The position numbers and the translations under genes are program-made. Positions 35,301 through 43,690 of a stretch of DNA of 64,000 nt are shown here, one piece after another; position 1 is the first letter of the stretch; each line of letters begins with the position of its first letter. A model generated the notes under the pieces. The model saw only the letters and a program-made list of their open reading frames with translations. It was not told the origin of the DNA and ran no database searches. This DNA comes from Arion vulgaris (lineage: Eukaryota; Mollusca; Gastropoda; Stylommatophora; Arionidae): contig CM036753.1 of the NCBI GenBank assembly GCA_020796225.1, positions 82,151,941 through 82,215,940 of the forward strand, written 5' to 3'.

Positions 35301-38300
35301 GATGGCAGTACAGAGCAATCTTTGGTTGAATGCAATGTGAATGAGCAGTCAGGGACACGCGCTCGGGTCCTAAGGCAGAGAACAATGACCTTGTTTTATA
35401 AGGCAATGTATGGCATCTTTTGCATTTGAGGTGTCATGTGTTTAAAAAGGGCTCTGCCTGTTTTGCCCATTCGTTCAGCCAGTCCTTTGTTGCTTTCTTG
35501 AGTTTTCCAATGATCACATTCAGGGTTTGGACATTGAGTGAGCTGTCTGTCCATCACACCTAAGTATCTTGTGTTTTGCTTTAAGATATATTTTCATCTA
35601 GTGCAATATTCTGCTTTACCATATTTTTACTCCTAGTGAAAAGTGAATAGATTGTCTTGGTATAGTTCCCTTTAAAATTCCCCATTCTTAGTATTTACTG
35701 AGAGTGAAGTTCTTAAATCATCTTGCATTGAAGCTAGTGTGCTAGCTGGTGTGTCAAAGGACCAGGTCCTCACCATATGATTTTTCTGTCAATAATTCTT
35801 TAGGCATGTCACAAGAGGAACAGGATGCAACTTAGTGATGAACCCTGACTGAGATAAGACCTGCTTTGATGATATTGTTGATCTTTGGATTGTGCGGTTT
35901 TCTTGTGATGCTATTTGGATGATTATACATTCAGATGTGTTCTTATGATGAAGTCAACTGTTGGCTGGAACTCATCTCTGATGCTGTGTAGTTTTGAATG
36001 TAGTGACTAAGGGATGCTTGGTAGGTTGCCTAATAGCATAAGCTTTATTGTACTGTATAATCATGATATATAAGCATGAAAAACATGATACTATGGTTTC
36101 TGGTGCGATTCTGGAGTAGTATCATTGACTTCAGCACCTTTTCAGAAGGATAGAGGGCTCATCCCTAACTACTTTATTCAAGCTAAAGCTAACAGTTGGT
36201 AACGATCAGCGGCAAAACATCGGATGGCATCCTACTCCAATATGGCCATCTACCAAAAAAAATTTCCATGATGAACATGCATATCCTGCTTGCAAAATTT
36301 TAAAACATTACCTGGCACTGAACACAGGAGGAATAAAACGGGATAGTCCAAATTCACAGCTACCTAAGTCTAAACACAGCAGCTCTCCGCCATCTTGAAA
36401 CCAGAAGTCTGTGCTGTCGGAGAGGGATGTTTTTACCCCATGATGCATCTTTCCAGGGTCTCCATTATCAAGGATTTTACCCAGCAATTCTTTAAACCAC
36501 ACCCTGTCATATGCATGCTGCATAAAACTGAATAGGGCAGTATAGTGTTTCCATCCCTGGAATCTAATGATCCTTTGGCTCAATCTAAAAAGCTGATCAT
36601 CGATTCTGTCCAGTTCTAAAACCTCCATGGTTATTGATGCTTAAAGTAAACTGCGTGTAATCCAAATCATATGCTAAGTCAAAGAGGACTAACGTTGAAT
36701 CAAATGAAAACTAGAATGACTTACTGAAACAGAACTTTACTTTAGGTCTTAGTTTCAAACCATCACTAACCTATTGGAAAGAGTAAAAAAAAAAACAACA
36801 ATAAATCAGTTGTTATACTTTTCAGTGACCATGGCTAATTTTTAGTGTAGGCAGATCCTAATTGCACATCTCTACATTTATGAATTGGTCATTGTTTTTA
36901 GATTGATCAAGCAATTGATAGCCATCCTGCATCTTGTATGAGGCAACAAACATTCTCCAGTGACTTAACCTACTGACTATATTTCTAAGATAAACTGCTG
37001 CACTGTTCTAATTTTTGTTTCCACAGTTCTATAAGTTGTCTTTGTCCAACCTCCTGTTATCCCTCATAGGGTACATAACATGGCATATCTTGCTACGGTA
37101 TTGAAGTCACCTCTAAGGTCTTGGTCAATCAAAAGTTATGTTATTATAGTGTGCATGTCAGCTTGGTTGCTTTGATAAAACCACACAAAATATGTATTTT
37201 ACTTGAGGCAGACTGTACAAAATATGACAATTTAGACATATCTTAACATCAAACAAAGTATATAACTATCAATAACGCACAGCTCTGATTTTAATCTAGT
37301 TCTTTTGTTATGCTCAGATTTACAAGTGTTTAGGTTGACAAAGCAGTTCCGAATGTAATAAATATTTAGACATCTCTTGTTTCTCCTCCAGCGGTTGTTA
37401 TTCCTCTGAGGTAAGATTGCTTTTGTTATGCTCAGATTTACAAGTGTTTAGGTTGACAAAGCAGTTCCAAATGTAATAAATATTTAGACATCTCTTGTTT
37501 CTCCATCCTCAGCGTGTTTTGTTATGCCTCTGAGGTAAGATTGCTTTTTTTTATTGCTCCCAGATTTCCACAAGTTGTTTAGAGTTTACAAGTAAGAGTT
37601 CGAATGTAATAAATATTTAGACATCTCTTGTTTCTCCTCCAGCGGTTGTTATTCCTTTGAGGTAAGATTGGTTCTTTCTAAATTTTGTTTCTCTACTAAA
37701 ATGGATACTATTTCACTATGCTCCAGTAGGTTAGCCTTCACCATGAAATTTCAAAAAAAATATGTAAAATATTATCTTCAGGCCAGAGAGACTTCCTACA
37801 CCAATGCAAGATAATATGTTGTGTCCCTTGCACAGCCAACTATAAACTCATGCGGCCAGCGGACTCTGGTAAAAATTATGGAAAATCAAAACCACAACCG
37901 GTCACGTGACCTCGCATTCCAGTATTGCTGTATATAGACTAATTCATTTTAAATTCAACACAAAATGCTAAATCAAAGTTATCTTATGCAACAAGTTAAG
38001 TTTAACAATAAGGAATATCAGTACTATGAATATTTTTCATCAATAAATAACCATAGACTCATAGAATTGAGTATAATTGCAAAAAAAGCTTGCAGTGTTC
38101 TATCAAACACAAATTCCAGTCCCCCAACAGAAACTAGGTCAGAGTTTACCCGTTCAGTTATGCGGCCCAATATTAGAGTTGACTGTGACACATCCAAGTT
38201 AATCCCCACAGCAACAGTTTCCTAGAATTGGAAGTCCATTTAAACAATCAAACATGCCAGCATTATCACAAGTCCCTTTTATTGGATGGTAGCTATCCAT

Positions 38301-40377
38301 AGTATCTGGAAGAATATGCTCCATCTTCATGTGGCATTACCTTTCTAGACCCTATCTTCTACAGTAATTTGCTATATGTCTCGCCCGCTATAAATTCAGG
38401 CAGTCATGACGCCACAAATTTTTATGTGAAGGCTTGCATTCGTTATTACTGCGTTCCTTGCCATTCAGATGAGCCACACTCCAACTTCAGGGGTACTTGT
38501 AATTTAGATCCCCAAGTAAAGGATCAGGGTCTAACTGTACACCCAGAATTTTCTGGCCAAACTGACCTCGCACCACTAGAATTGACATGGAAAGTAGTCA
38601 CTAGCATGGAGACATTTTTCTAACTGAACTGCAATCTTTTCTCAAGGGTTCCTCCTGCTTGTACTCCATATTTTGATTAGATTGGCATCAGTCAAACTAG
38701 TTTTTGTTTCATATCTTTACAAATCGCATTCGTTCTGATCATGAAGTCTTCCCAAAATTTGGAGCTCCTATTTTAATTCACATGAATGATTTTCTACCTA
38801 ATGTCAATTTGATATAAATAGAAAGTTTTAATAGCTCATTATATTTAGAGCTAAATATGAAATATTTCAGACCTGTACACAAGGGGAAAGAAATCATGTG
38901 ATCTTGTTATGAACAATAATAATAATGTACAATTCATTTCATACTTTGGATATGTTGTGTATGTTTATCTCTCCAACTGGACTTTTCCATGCCTCAGGAA
39001 GATTCTGTGAAAAATAAACATTGAATATGATTGTTTTGGTATGTCATTTAAGCTTATCAAACAACACACAACAGACCATTTATTCATATAAGACATTTAC
39101 AAAAGGACAATTATGTGTCACAAAACCAATAGCAAATACATTCAACGTAAAGAATCCATTTTCACATGAAGTATATGGTGGAATACTGAGCTGAGCTCAG
39201 TATTTTCTTTGACCAGCAACAGATCATGTGTGATGTGGCCAACATCATGCTGGCCACTTCTTCCTCGTGTTTCTCTAGTACCCAATTCAGACTGGGTCAA
39301 CTTGAATGAAAGCTGTATTGTTGGACAAAATCCCACCCCCACTGGAATTTGATCCCAAAACCTATTTGAACAGATCGATTACTAAGGTTTTATCAATATA
39401 TAACTTGATACCACATCTGAGTTATAATGTAGCAAATGCACTAATTAATACGCTATCCCAGATCTGAATACAATAAGCCGTAGGTATCTACCAACAAAAG
39501 GAACACAACTGAAAGCCGAGAGGTGAAGGAATGAGGATTTAGGGATAGTATGCATAAGGGTTCGAGTCAGCTTTGATGAGGCCCCTGTGACCAATCATTT
39601 AAACACCATGTCAAAGTATAACTAAGAAGATTTGATACTATAAAGATGAGGTTTATGTTCAGAAAAACCCTAGTGACCTATGCATATAAATATTTGTGTT
39701 CAAGTGGATAATTTCATCCTCCATGTCTGAAGGTTGGGTTAGAGATAACCCAAATCTATAGAAAATAGTTGTTACAACTTTTAGTCATAAGTGTCCAAAC
39801 AAAGCTCTCCATATGAATGGGTATGACTGTAAAGGAACAGATTTTAAATATTTTCTAAAATAGGTTAGGTAGCCATGGTTCTAGCTTCACTTAAACAGGT
39901 TGCCCCATTCTTGTGCCAGCAAACACTCAAAATGTGCATGAAAATCATGTGAATGTGTGAAGGAAACAGAAAACCCTGACACTAACCGGCAGCTTGCACA
40001 TGCACTAAATGCATTAATTATAAACTTAGTGTAGACTTCACTATAAACACACTTTTTCTAGCAGCCGTGCCAAAAATGATGTACAACAGACAATGACAAC
40101 AACCTTCATATCAAGTACTTACAGCTGGGCTATCCATATAGTAAACCAGTTTACTATTGATTTGGTCAAGGACAAAGTACCTGCAAATAAATACTTTTTT
40201 TTTAAATATGCACCAACAAGACATTTAACTCATATAAGAAGATTACCATGCATCTCATGGTGTGAAATCTAACCTAAACAAACTAGAACAAGCCATTTAA
40301 CTGAAGAATATTTACTGAGTTGCTACCACCTAGATAAGATTTATTTTCTAACAAGTAGAACGTCAGGTTTTTCAAAG

Positions 40378-40468
<91 letters not shown>

Positions 40469-40767
40469 CATATAAATATACAGAATAATATGAATTACAA
40501 GATTGTATAGCAGAAGCTATAATTGAATTTAACACAATATAATAAGAAAATTATGTTTCCCGTTTTCCACAATACATGTACTAAAGGTAAAGCTTAAGGA
40601 AATACAGCTAATCAGTTTCAATACCATTCCAAGAGAACAATGGTACAAAAAAGAACAAGGAAAGACAAAAGGGAAAGGAATTACCTGCGGCAGAAACTAC
40701 CACTGCTTTCAGTCTCCTCTATGTTCAGAAAGCCACACATGCGCCCTTGCTTGTCCTGATAGGGCAT
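23223..40767 (-). CDS. PLEKHA1: TAPP/PLEKHA1-2-like tandem PH-domain adaptor, 12 coding exons, C-terminus missing
   Basis: Joined exons on the minus strand: 40767-40685, 40180-40123, 39004-38945, 36770-36725, 33548-33451, 31715-31599, 31440-31387, 30449-30198, 29134-29066, 28380-28316, 25421-25358, 23303-23223. The sum is 1047 nt, or 349 codons, open throughout. PH1 covers about residues 8-112 and PH2 about 246-341, separated by an acidic/serine-rich linker. PH2 has the basic stretch [15 protein letters not shown]. In vertebrate TAPP1/2 this region binds PtdIns(3,4)P2 through a K-x(7-13)-R-x-R motif, and that motif is kept here. PH2 ends with the expected tryptophan in MHSWIEAV. By family knowledge the protein is a cytosolic adaptor recruited to the plasma membrane downstream of PI3-kinase and SHIP. 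The family normally has a further tail (human TAPP1 is about 400 residues) with a PDZ-binding end, which was not found. The symbol is given by family; PLEKHA1 versus PLEKHA2 cannot be separated in an invertebrate. Confidence 0.9.
23531..24959. mobile_element. 1.43-kb TTAA-bounded non-autonomous DNA transposon candidate
   Basis: Ends are TTAAGGACAGACCGCACTCC on the left and, inverted, TTAAGGACAGACGGCAACCC on the right. The interior is AT-rich with no transposase I can recognise; the longest open frame (89 codons, 24456-24725) looks random. It lies in the last known TAPP-like intron. Confidence 0.6.
25358..25421 (-). CDS. PLEKHA1: TAPP-like exon 11 (PH2)
   Basis: 64 bp completing the glycine codon and coding [20 protein letters not shown] then Q. 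RDNLFE and the aromatic strand FY-Q are conserved TAPP PH2 features. Acceptor TTTACTCAG, donor GTAAAT, phase 0. Confidence 0.92.
26120..26430 (-). mobile_element. SINE family E with tRNA-like head
   Basis: Minus strand has TAGCTCGGCCTGCTAGCTGT (A box) and GGGTTCGAACC (perfect B box), then a body running into CGAGGGAACACTAATTACGA and the conserved CTGCCTGTATGGCGA block. Four shorter copies, all in the same orientation, lack the head. Confidence 0.6.
26470..26640 (+). mobile_element. SINE family A' head fused to LINE-like sequence
   Basis: ACGCCCGAGTGGTTACCGGG, CCCAAATTTGGGGTGTAAAG, CATGTCGTAAGAGGCGACAA. It runs straight into a LINE-like fragment that ends in a GAAGAAGAAG tail, so it may be the 5' region of a longer element. 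Confidence 0.55.
26640..27000 (+). mobile_element. LINE-like 3' fragment
   Basis: Contains [14 protein letters not shown] followed by frames with a basic C-terminus and a GCAGAAGAAGAAG tail. The H/Y-LQ-CP pattern resembles the C-terminal Cys/His motif of CR1/R2-like non-LTR elements. The tail resembles the end of SINE family A, which could explain mobilisation of that SINE. Confidence 0.4.
27030..27165 (-). mobile_element. SINE family E, 5'-truncated
   Basis: Has GACCGCTATGAATTCAGACG, a block related to TTTTTGCATGAATCACTGC, and CTGCCATATATGG, parallel to the other copies. It directly precedes the 22-bp tandem array. Confidence 0.5.
27169..27317. repeat. Tandem repeat, 22 bp x about 7
   Basis: Unit starts AATGTGCTATGCTGATGG and repeats without change six times before the partial last copy. 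The lack of variation indicates recent expansion. Confidence 0.95.
27640..28010 (-). mobile_element. LINE ORF2 3' fragment
   Basis: Minus strand reads [20 protein letters not shown], then [20 protein letters not shown], then [15 protein letters not shown]. This is the R-R-GH--L--HLY--G ... C-C ... EHIL--C region that follows RNase H in I/Jockey-type elements. One stop interrupts the Cys block. The long plus-strand frame here is antisense. Confidence 0.75.
28316..28380 (-). CDS. PLEKHA1: TAPP-like exon 10 (PH2)
   Basis: 65 bp coding [20 protein letters not shown] then D and two bases of a glycine codon. It fits the PL--IPL--V strand of PH2. Acceptor CTGTCATCAG, donor GTGAGT. Confidence 0.9.
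29066..29134 (-). CDS. PLEKHA1: TAPP-like exon 9 (PH2 lipid-binding loop)
   Basis: 69 bp coding [20 protein letters not shown] then SEQ. The KNWKRRYF block carries the basic residues that in TAPP1 contact the inositol phosphates; the human equivalent arginine is essential for PtdIns(3,4)P2 binding. Acceptor ATTTACAG, donor GTAAG, phase 0. Confidence 0.93.
29200..29440 (+). mobile_element. LINE C-terminal fragment
   Basis: Reads [20 protein letters not shown], then [14 protein letters not shown]. It fits the FGHV-R--GLE C-terminal module, with the GRPR core decayed. It sits in the intron next to TAPP-like exon 9. Confidence 0.6.
29835..30065 (-). mobile_element. SINE family A
   Basis: Inverted, near full length: GCTCCACATCGACTACTTGT at the left through AACATGCCTTGCAGGTCGCA to TTTGCTCCCTTGCAGCCCTG at the right. 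Intronic, close to TAPP-like exon 8. Confidence 0.8.
30198..30449 (-). CDS. PLEKHA1: TAPP-like exon 8 (linker and start of PH2)
   Basis: 252 bp, phase 0 to phase 0. It begins [17 protein letters not shown], continues through an acidic and serine-rich low-complexity linker ([18 protein letters not shown]), and ends [14 protein letters not shown], the first strand of PH2. The GYCVKQGAV block is nearly diagnostic for the C-terminal PH domain of TAPP1/2. The linker holds a local duplication ([10 protein letters not shown]). Donor GTAAGT. Confidence 0.93.
30600..30830 (+). mobile_element. SINE family A
   Basis: CCCCACAAGGGGAAACAAAG, CATGTCGTAAGAGGCGACCG, GTGGTCAATGTGGAGCGTTT. It lies just upstream of TAPP-like exon 8 in the intron; with the inverted copy at 29835 it flanks the exon. 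Confidence 0.8.
31387..31440 (-). CDS. PLEKHA1: Probable TAPP-like exon 7 (linker, cassette-like)
   Basis: A 54-bp open segment with acceptor TTATTTTTGTAG and donor GTAATT, coding [18 protein letters not shown]. It is phase 0 at both ends, so the reading frame holds with or without it. It contains two tyrosines in acidic or hydrophobic context (YADVI, YEGV). I see no clear vertebrate counterpart, so it may be an optional lineage-specific exon. Confidence 0.55.
31599..31715 (-). CDS. PLEKHA1: TAPP-like exon 6 (linker)
   Basis: 117 bp, phase 0 to phase 0, starting [18 protein letters not shown] and containing [17 protein letters not shown]. It follows the KIT that ends PH1 just as in vertebrate TAPP1, where the linker also has a Y-T-I-GGV block. 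Acceptor TCTGCTTAG, donor GTCTGT, which is a weaker but acceptable donor. Confidence 0.85.
31960..33185 (-). mobile_element. LINE ORF2 fragment: RT thumb, RNase H, C-terminus
   Basis: Read in order on the minus strand: [20 protein letters not shown] and [18 protein letters not shown] (RT C-terminal region), a spacer, VVIYTDG (RNase H first Asp), [17 protein letters not shown] (third acidic site), [20 protein letters not shown] (His and last Asp), then a basic C-terminus. Stops and frameshifts divide it. It lies in the intron between TAPP-like exons 5 and 6, in the same orientation as the gene. An I/Jockey-type element with RNase H. Confidence 0.85.
33186..33435 (+). mobile_element. LINE C-terminal fragment abutting another LINE
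   Basis: Reads [20 protein letters not shown], then [15 protein letters not shown], and ends with GACAAGCTATTTGATGATG. The same 3' end occurs inverted at 53340-53605, so the two belong to one family. Confidence 0.7.
33451..33548 (-). CDS. PLEKHA1: TAPP-like exon 5 (end of PH1, C-terminal helix)
   Basis: The 98-bp exon completes the split threonine codon and codes [19 protein letters not shown], then [13 protein letters not shown]. It supplies the R-YFLQA strand and the C-terminal helix with its invariant tryptophan. Acceptor CTTTTCCTTTAG, donor GTAAGTAA, phase 0. The introns on both sides are full of LINE and SINE copies. Confidence 0.92.
33668..34905 (-). mobile_element. SINE family A split by a LINE insertion
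   Basis: The 3' half is 33668-33809 and the 5' half 34811-34905 (ACATGCCTTGTAGTTTGCAT, TTTGCTTCCTTGCAGGCCCG). Between them is the LINE fragment with its own 12-bp target duplication. The SINE is therefore older than the LINE insertion. Confidence 0.85.
33810..34810 (+). mobile_element. 5'-truncated I-type LINE with RNase H, with target-site duplication
   Basis: Contains [31 protein letters not shown], a frameshift near 34112 before [15 protein letters not shown], then [20 protein letters not shown]. These are the RNase H catalytic D, E, D and H/D sites. After it come [17 protein letters not shown] and [20 protein letters not shown], a Cys/His module. The tail is AAGTAAAG repeats. A 12-bp duplication CCTAGGTCCTAC (33798-33809, 34811-34822) flanks it, and it splits a family A SINE. 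Confidence 0.9.
35140..36640 (-). mobile_element. I-type LINE remnant, RT palm plus C-terminus
   Basis: Minus strand has [19 protein letters not shown] and [19 protein letters not shown] (RT palm start, AYDRVW) at 36628-36308. Then, after decay, SCILFL and YGEDLVL (degenerate catalytic F/YADD box) near 35830-35740, and [15 protein letters not shown] at about 35500 running into the Cys/His end. RNase H is missing between, so the copy is internally deleted. Its 3' part is the inverted counterpart of 34380-34780. Confidence 0.75.
36725..36770 (-). CDS. PLEKHA1: TAPP-like exon 4 (PH1, 46 bp)
   Basis: This small exon codes [15 protein letters not shown] and ends with one base of the next codon. 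It matches the VSD--KLRPK--FCF block of TAPP PH1, which makes it one of the best anchors of the assignment. Acceptor CCAATAG, donor GTAAGT. Confidence 0.9.
37303..37672. repeat. Tandem repeat, 3 x about 120 bp
   Basis: Each unit carries AATAAATATTTAGACATCTC, TTGTTTCTCC and GAGGTAAGATTG. The first two units are nearly identical and the third has diverged (TTGCTCCCAGATTTCC). Located in the intron between TAPP-like exons 3 and 4. Confidence 0.9.
38376..38545 (-). mobile_element. SINE family E copy
   Basis: TCGCCCGCTATAAATTCAGG ... TTTTTATGTGAAGGCTTGCA ... CCTTGCCATTCAGATGAGCC ... ACTTCAGGGGTAC, the best-kept body of this family. Confidence 0.6.
38945..39004 (-). CDS. PLEKHA1: TAPP-like exon 3 (PH1)
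   Basis: Exactly 60 bp, phase 0 at both ends, coding [20 protein letters not shown]. The G-I--I-K pattern corresponds to the strand that precedes the ISKVSD segment in vertebrate TAPP1. Acceptor TTTTTCACAG, donor GTATGA. Confidence 0.85.
39165..39400 (-). mobile_element. SINE family C, inverted
   Basis: On the minus strand GGGATCAAATTCCAGT (B box-like), then GTTGACCCAGTCTGAATTGG, match the body of the 14130 copy. The A box end is decayed. Confidence 0.6.
40123..40180 (-). CDS. PLEKHA1: TAPP-like exon 2 (PH1, strands 2-3)
   Basis: This 58-bp exon continues the split arginine codon and codes [20 protein letters not shown]. The RYF-L pattern followed by L-YY is the typical beta-2/beta-3 hairpin of a PH domain. 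The acceptor is TTATTTGCAG and the donor GTAAGT. It ends in phase 0. Confidence 0.9.
40379..40466. repeat. (TA)n array, 88 bp, with a phase break
   Basis: Alternating T/A with a single break (ATATTATA) near the middle. The tract is self-complementary. It is intronic, between coding exons 1 and 2 of the TAPP-like gene. Confidence 0.95.
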
Positions 40768-40843
40768 CCTCTACTCATATTACTTCTTTGGGATGTCAGT
40801 TTTATTAGCTACTCTCCACAGTGACCCTTGGTATTCTGTGCAC
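40685..40843 (-). CDS. PLEKHA1: TAPP-like exon 1: 5'UTR end and start of PH1
   Basis: The start codon is at 40767-40765 on the minus strand and codes [18 protein letters not shown], which closely matches the N-terminus of TAPP proteins. The exon ends with two bases of an arginine codon before a GTAA donor. Upstream an in-frame TAG lies two codons before the ATG, which fixes the start. A pyrimidine-rich acceptor ends at 40844, so 40768-40843 is 5' untranslated and at least one further upstream exon must exist. An out-of-frame ATG 11 nt upstream opens a short overlapping uORF. Confidence 0.9.
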
Positions 40844-40954
40844 CTGAAGATGAAAAACAGTTAATTTTCATTTGCTGTATTGTGTTCGACTAAAACTATG
40901 CACCATATGCAAATGCATCAATATTTAAGTAATAAGCAATATATGTGTACTAAG

Positions 40955-41060
40955 GCATCCCCTTGTGGTGTGGTTTCCTGGGTAGCAAAGAATAGAATCA
41001 TTCTCTCGCATGTAGCAAAGTGTGACTAAAATGGTTTGAGTGAGCGTAAGGTCAGTAAAA
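40955..41060 (+). mobile_element. SINE family A-like fragment
   Basis: TTGTGGTGTGGTTTCCTGGG and GTAGCAAAGAATAGAATCAT resemble the family A 5' end; the rest is not recognisable. It lies just upstream of the known 5'UTR exon. Confidence 0.35.
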
Positions 41061-41666
41061 ACGCAAACCATTTTTACGACTCCATTGTAAAAAGCAACAA
41101 AAAAAGCAAACAGCTAAAGAAATGACAAAAACCCAAACTGCTCATTTGAATGGACATTTTCTTGTCTGTCTTATGTGCCTTTAAGCGTGACAAAAACTGT
41201 TTCCAATACTTTAGAGATACAACAGTGAATGTGCAACAAGTAACTCCTTGGACAGGAATCACACCAACTATATAAATACCCCGACCATATAGATTTCATA
41301 GTATTTGTTACATGAAACATAGGCATAATGACATTAAACACTGTTCTATAAGATACAGGACTTAGAGAATGGTCCTTTCGAGGTAGCAGTGGTAATTTAG
41401 ACGCGTCAGGATGCAATGAAGTACCGCATCTGCACTTTTGTGTAACCTAGGCGCATACTGTCTCACAAAAGAACAGTAAATCAACCTTTTTAATGCCGAA
41501 ATTCATGTGTGCCTGTCCTACATGCCGTAGGTGCCTAAGAACCGAGACTCAAATCACGTTCTTGGTTCAAATCATTTGCGCTAAGAACAAATGCAACAAC
41601 AATTTAACGTTTACATTTTTTTGTTGGCACTATTAATTTGTTGTGTCCATCTAAACAAAACATCGT

Positions 41667-41820
41667 AGCACAATGGACTGATATTGTATAACAAATTTAA
41701 TTGTTATAAGTCTAACATAGCACAATGGACTGATATTGTATAACAAACTTAATTGTTATAAGTCTAACATAGCACAATGGACTGATATTGTATAACAAAC
41801 TTAATTGTTATAAGTCTAAC
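41667..41820. repeat. Tandem repeat, 3 x 52 bp
   Basis: Units start AGCACAATGGACTGATATTG at 41667, 41719 and 41771. They differ at one base (AAATTTAA against AAACTTAA). Confidence 0.95.
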
Positions 41821-42002
41821 GCAGATATAAATCATTCGTCACTCACTAATATCGTTAATTATTATTGATAGATGTGGTTATATAGCAGTTATAGCAGTAA
41901 TAAATATGTTAACAAATATAAGTGTAGCAAAAACTTGTACAGCGCGTCGCTATTATTTGACTACACCACTGGGTAGTGCTAAAGTTGTTACTAGTCAACG
42001 CC

Positions 42003-42105
42003 CGTGTAGCACTGCGTACAATCGTTAGGATCAGATCATATACAAATCACAAAGAGTGGTTTAACAAGTGGTCGATATGGAGCGTTCGAAGAAGTTTGCT
42101 AGTCA
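42003..42105 (+). mobile_element. SINE family A, 5'-truncated
   Basis: CCGTGTAGCACTGCGTACAA, then TGGTCGATATGGAGCGTTCG and GAAG. Confidence 0.7.
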
Positions 42106-42116
42106 ACATAAAGAGT

Positions 42117-42352
42117 CTAAAGAAGATGGATTAATTTCAATGCACCGGGTTTCCCATATATCCCGGTCCCACTTTGAAGAAAATGGCACGGCACCTGCTG
42201 AGATTATAGCGCAAATCACGAACTCTGGCAAAAACCCTAGGGTTCTACTGAAACAAATGCCCTCGTGGAACAGAACAGCGCGGTACGGTTTTGAACACAC
42301 GATCTTGGGAACGCAAGGCATACGGCTTAACCACTTAAACCATTGTAGGAGT
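42117..42352 (-). mobile_element. SINE family B
   Basis: Inverted copy starting with the family end (ATTTCAATGCACCGGGTTTC) and finishing in the tRNA-like head. It lies 12 bases after a truncated family A SINE. Confidence 0.75.
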
Positions 42353-42777
42353 CAATCATGTAGTTGAAATATCGGTAGGTTTATCGCCTCCAGCTTAATG
42401 GCGGTACAATTGTTGCAATGTCGGATACGTCGATGTCGGTAGAAAATAAAATCAATGTGCAAGAAGTCATTCTTAGATAAGTATGTAAAAATGTTTGCTA
42501 GCATGCGCTATAACAAAACGCTACACTTAAGGATCTAGGGACAAGGATGTAACGATACCTGACAGCTCGGTGAAAGAAACCTGTCAACAAAACTAGTGAC
42601 AAATGTGCAGTGCGAAATTACCTATGCTAATCAGTTCTTCAAAGGAAATGTATTTCTGAATCACAACTGTTAGAAGTGTGGGTTAGATTGAAACAGTTTG
42701 TTGAGATCTGTGTAGGGTCTAACGTATAAGAAGATTGTGTGCTTCAGCCGGTTATCTAGCTGTTATACTTGTTTAAA

Positions 42778-42965
42778 GGACGGGTGACGTCATTTCACCT
42801 GGTTTCCCGTATGTAGCCGCCACTTGCCGGGAGCATTGTTTCAGCAACAATTCTAGGGCTCTTCTGGAATAAAAATGAACGCATGAACCGAACGACATGG
42901 TCAGGAGTCGAGCAAACGACCTTGGGAAAGCAAAGAAAACAACCACTTGGCCATGTAGAATCCCG
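42778..42965 (-). mobile_element. SINE family B, internally shortened
   Basis: Has CACCTGGTTTCCCGTATG, CCGCCACTTGCCGGGAGCAT and CGACCTTGGGAAAGCAA, all present in the inverted family B consensus. Confidence 0.65.
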
Positions 42966-43654
42966 GCCACACTTGTTAAATGCAACGAAACCGAAACTGT
43001 TGTGAAATGTTTTCTAGTGTCACATGACTGTACTTAATTCAGTCACAAATTTTTTAATTGATTTTATAATGTGCATCTAGTTCAAAGCAAGATCGAGTCA
43101 AAAATGTTCAGTGCACACAGTGTGAAGTTCGACTAAAGGAAACCTAATCCTTCACTTAGAAATCTAACTTACAGGTACCTATGAAATTGGAATATGGCGA
43201 GGGGCACTGGCGACAGCGCCGTGCGGTATATTTTCTCAGTATGATGCAAGTCTTCGAAATGCCGCACCTTAAATTTTTTTCGATTAAATAACCAATTGTA
43301 ATTTTCATTTTTCCGGTTAAGCCCCGCCCCCTTATGTGACCGCCTCTGTATCATAGCACGGCCTTGACTGGCGATTTTAAATAGCAAGCCTTCACGTAAA
43401 AATCAGGATATGATTACGTTTTAATTTACGCGAGCGAATGGAAAAAATAATGTGACCTCATAATTAACTATACAGATACAATTTAAAACTTGTTATTCGA
43501 TTTTTTTTAAAATAGCAATGCGCAGGCCGGAATTAAAATGCACGAGAAAGAAGCTCGTATTTGATTGACAGCATTTGTTCTGTGTTGAAACTAGAACTAG
43601 TTAAACCAATTTTATTTCTGTGATTTAGTCAATGGCAAATCGCAAAATGTGGTT

Positions 43655-43690
43655 TATCAATTAGTCGACATGGAGCGTTCGAAGAAGAGA
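43655..43690 (+). mobile_element. SINE family A tail only
   Basis: AGTCGACATGGAGCGTTCGA followed by AGAAGAGA; only the last 36 bases of the family remain. Confidence 0.55.

Noticed and set aside
37303..37672. Repeated TCCAGCGGTTGTTATTCCT and GAGGTAAGATTG motifs resembling tandem exon borders with donor sites.
   Set aside because: The donor-like GAGGTAAG is on the strand opposite to the TAPP-like gene, and the units have no consistent open frame.
38024..38209. A minus-strand open segment reading [19 protein letters not shown] with an acceptor-like CCAATTCTAG before it, between TAPP-like exons 3 and 4.
   Set aside because: Exons 3 and 4 join directly into the conserved ISKVSD block of PH1, so an extra exon would break the domain. 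No family match was recognised.
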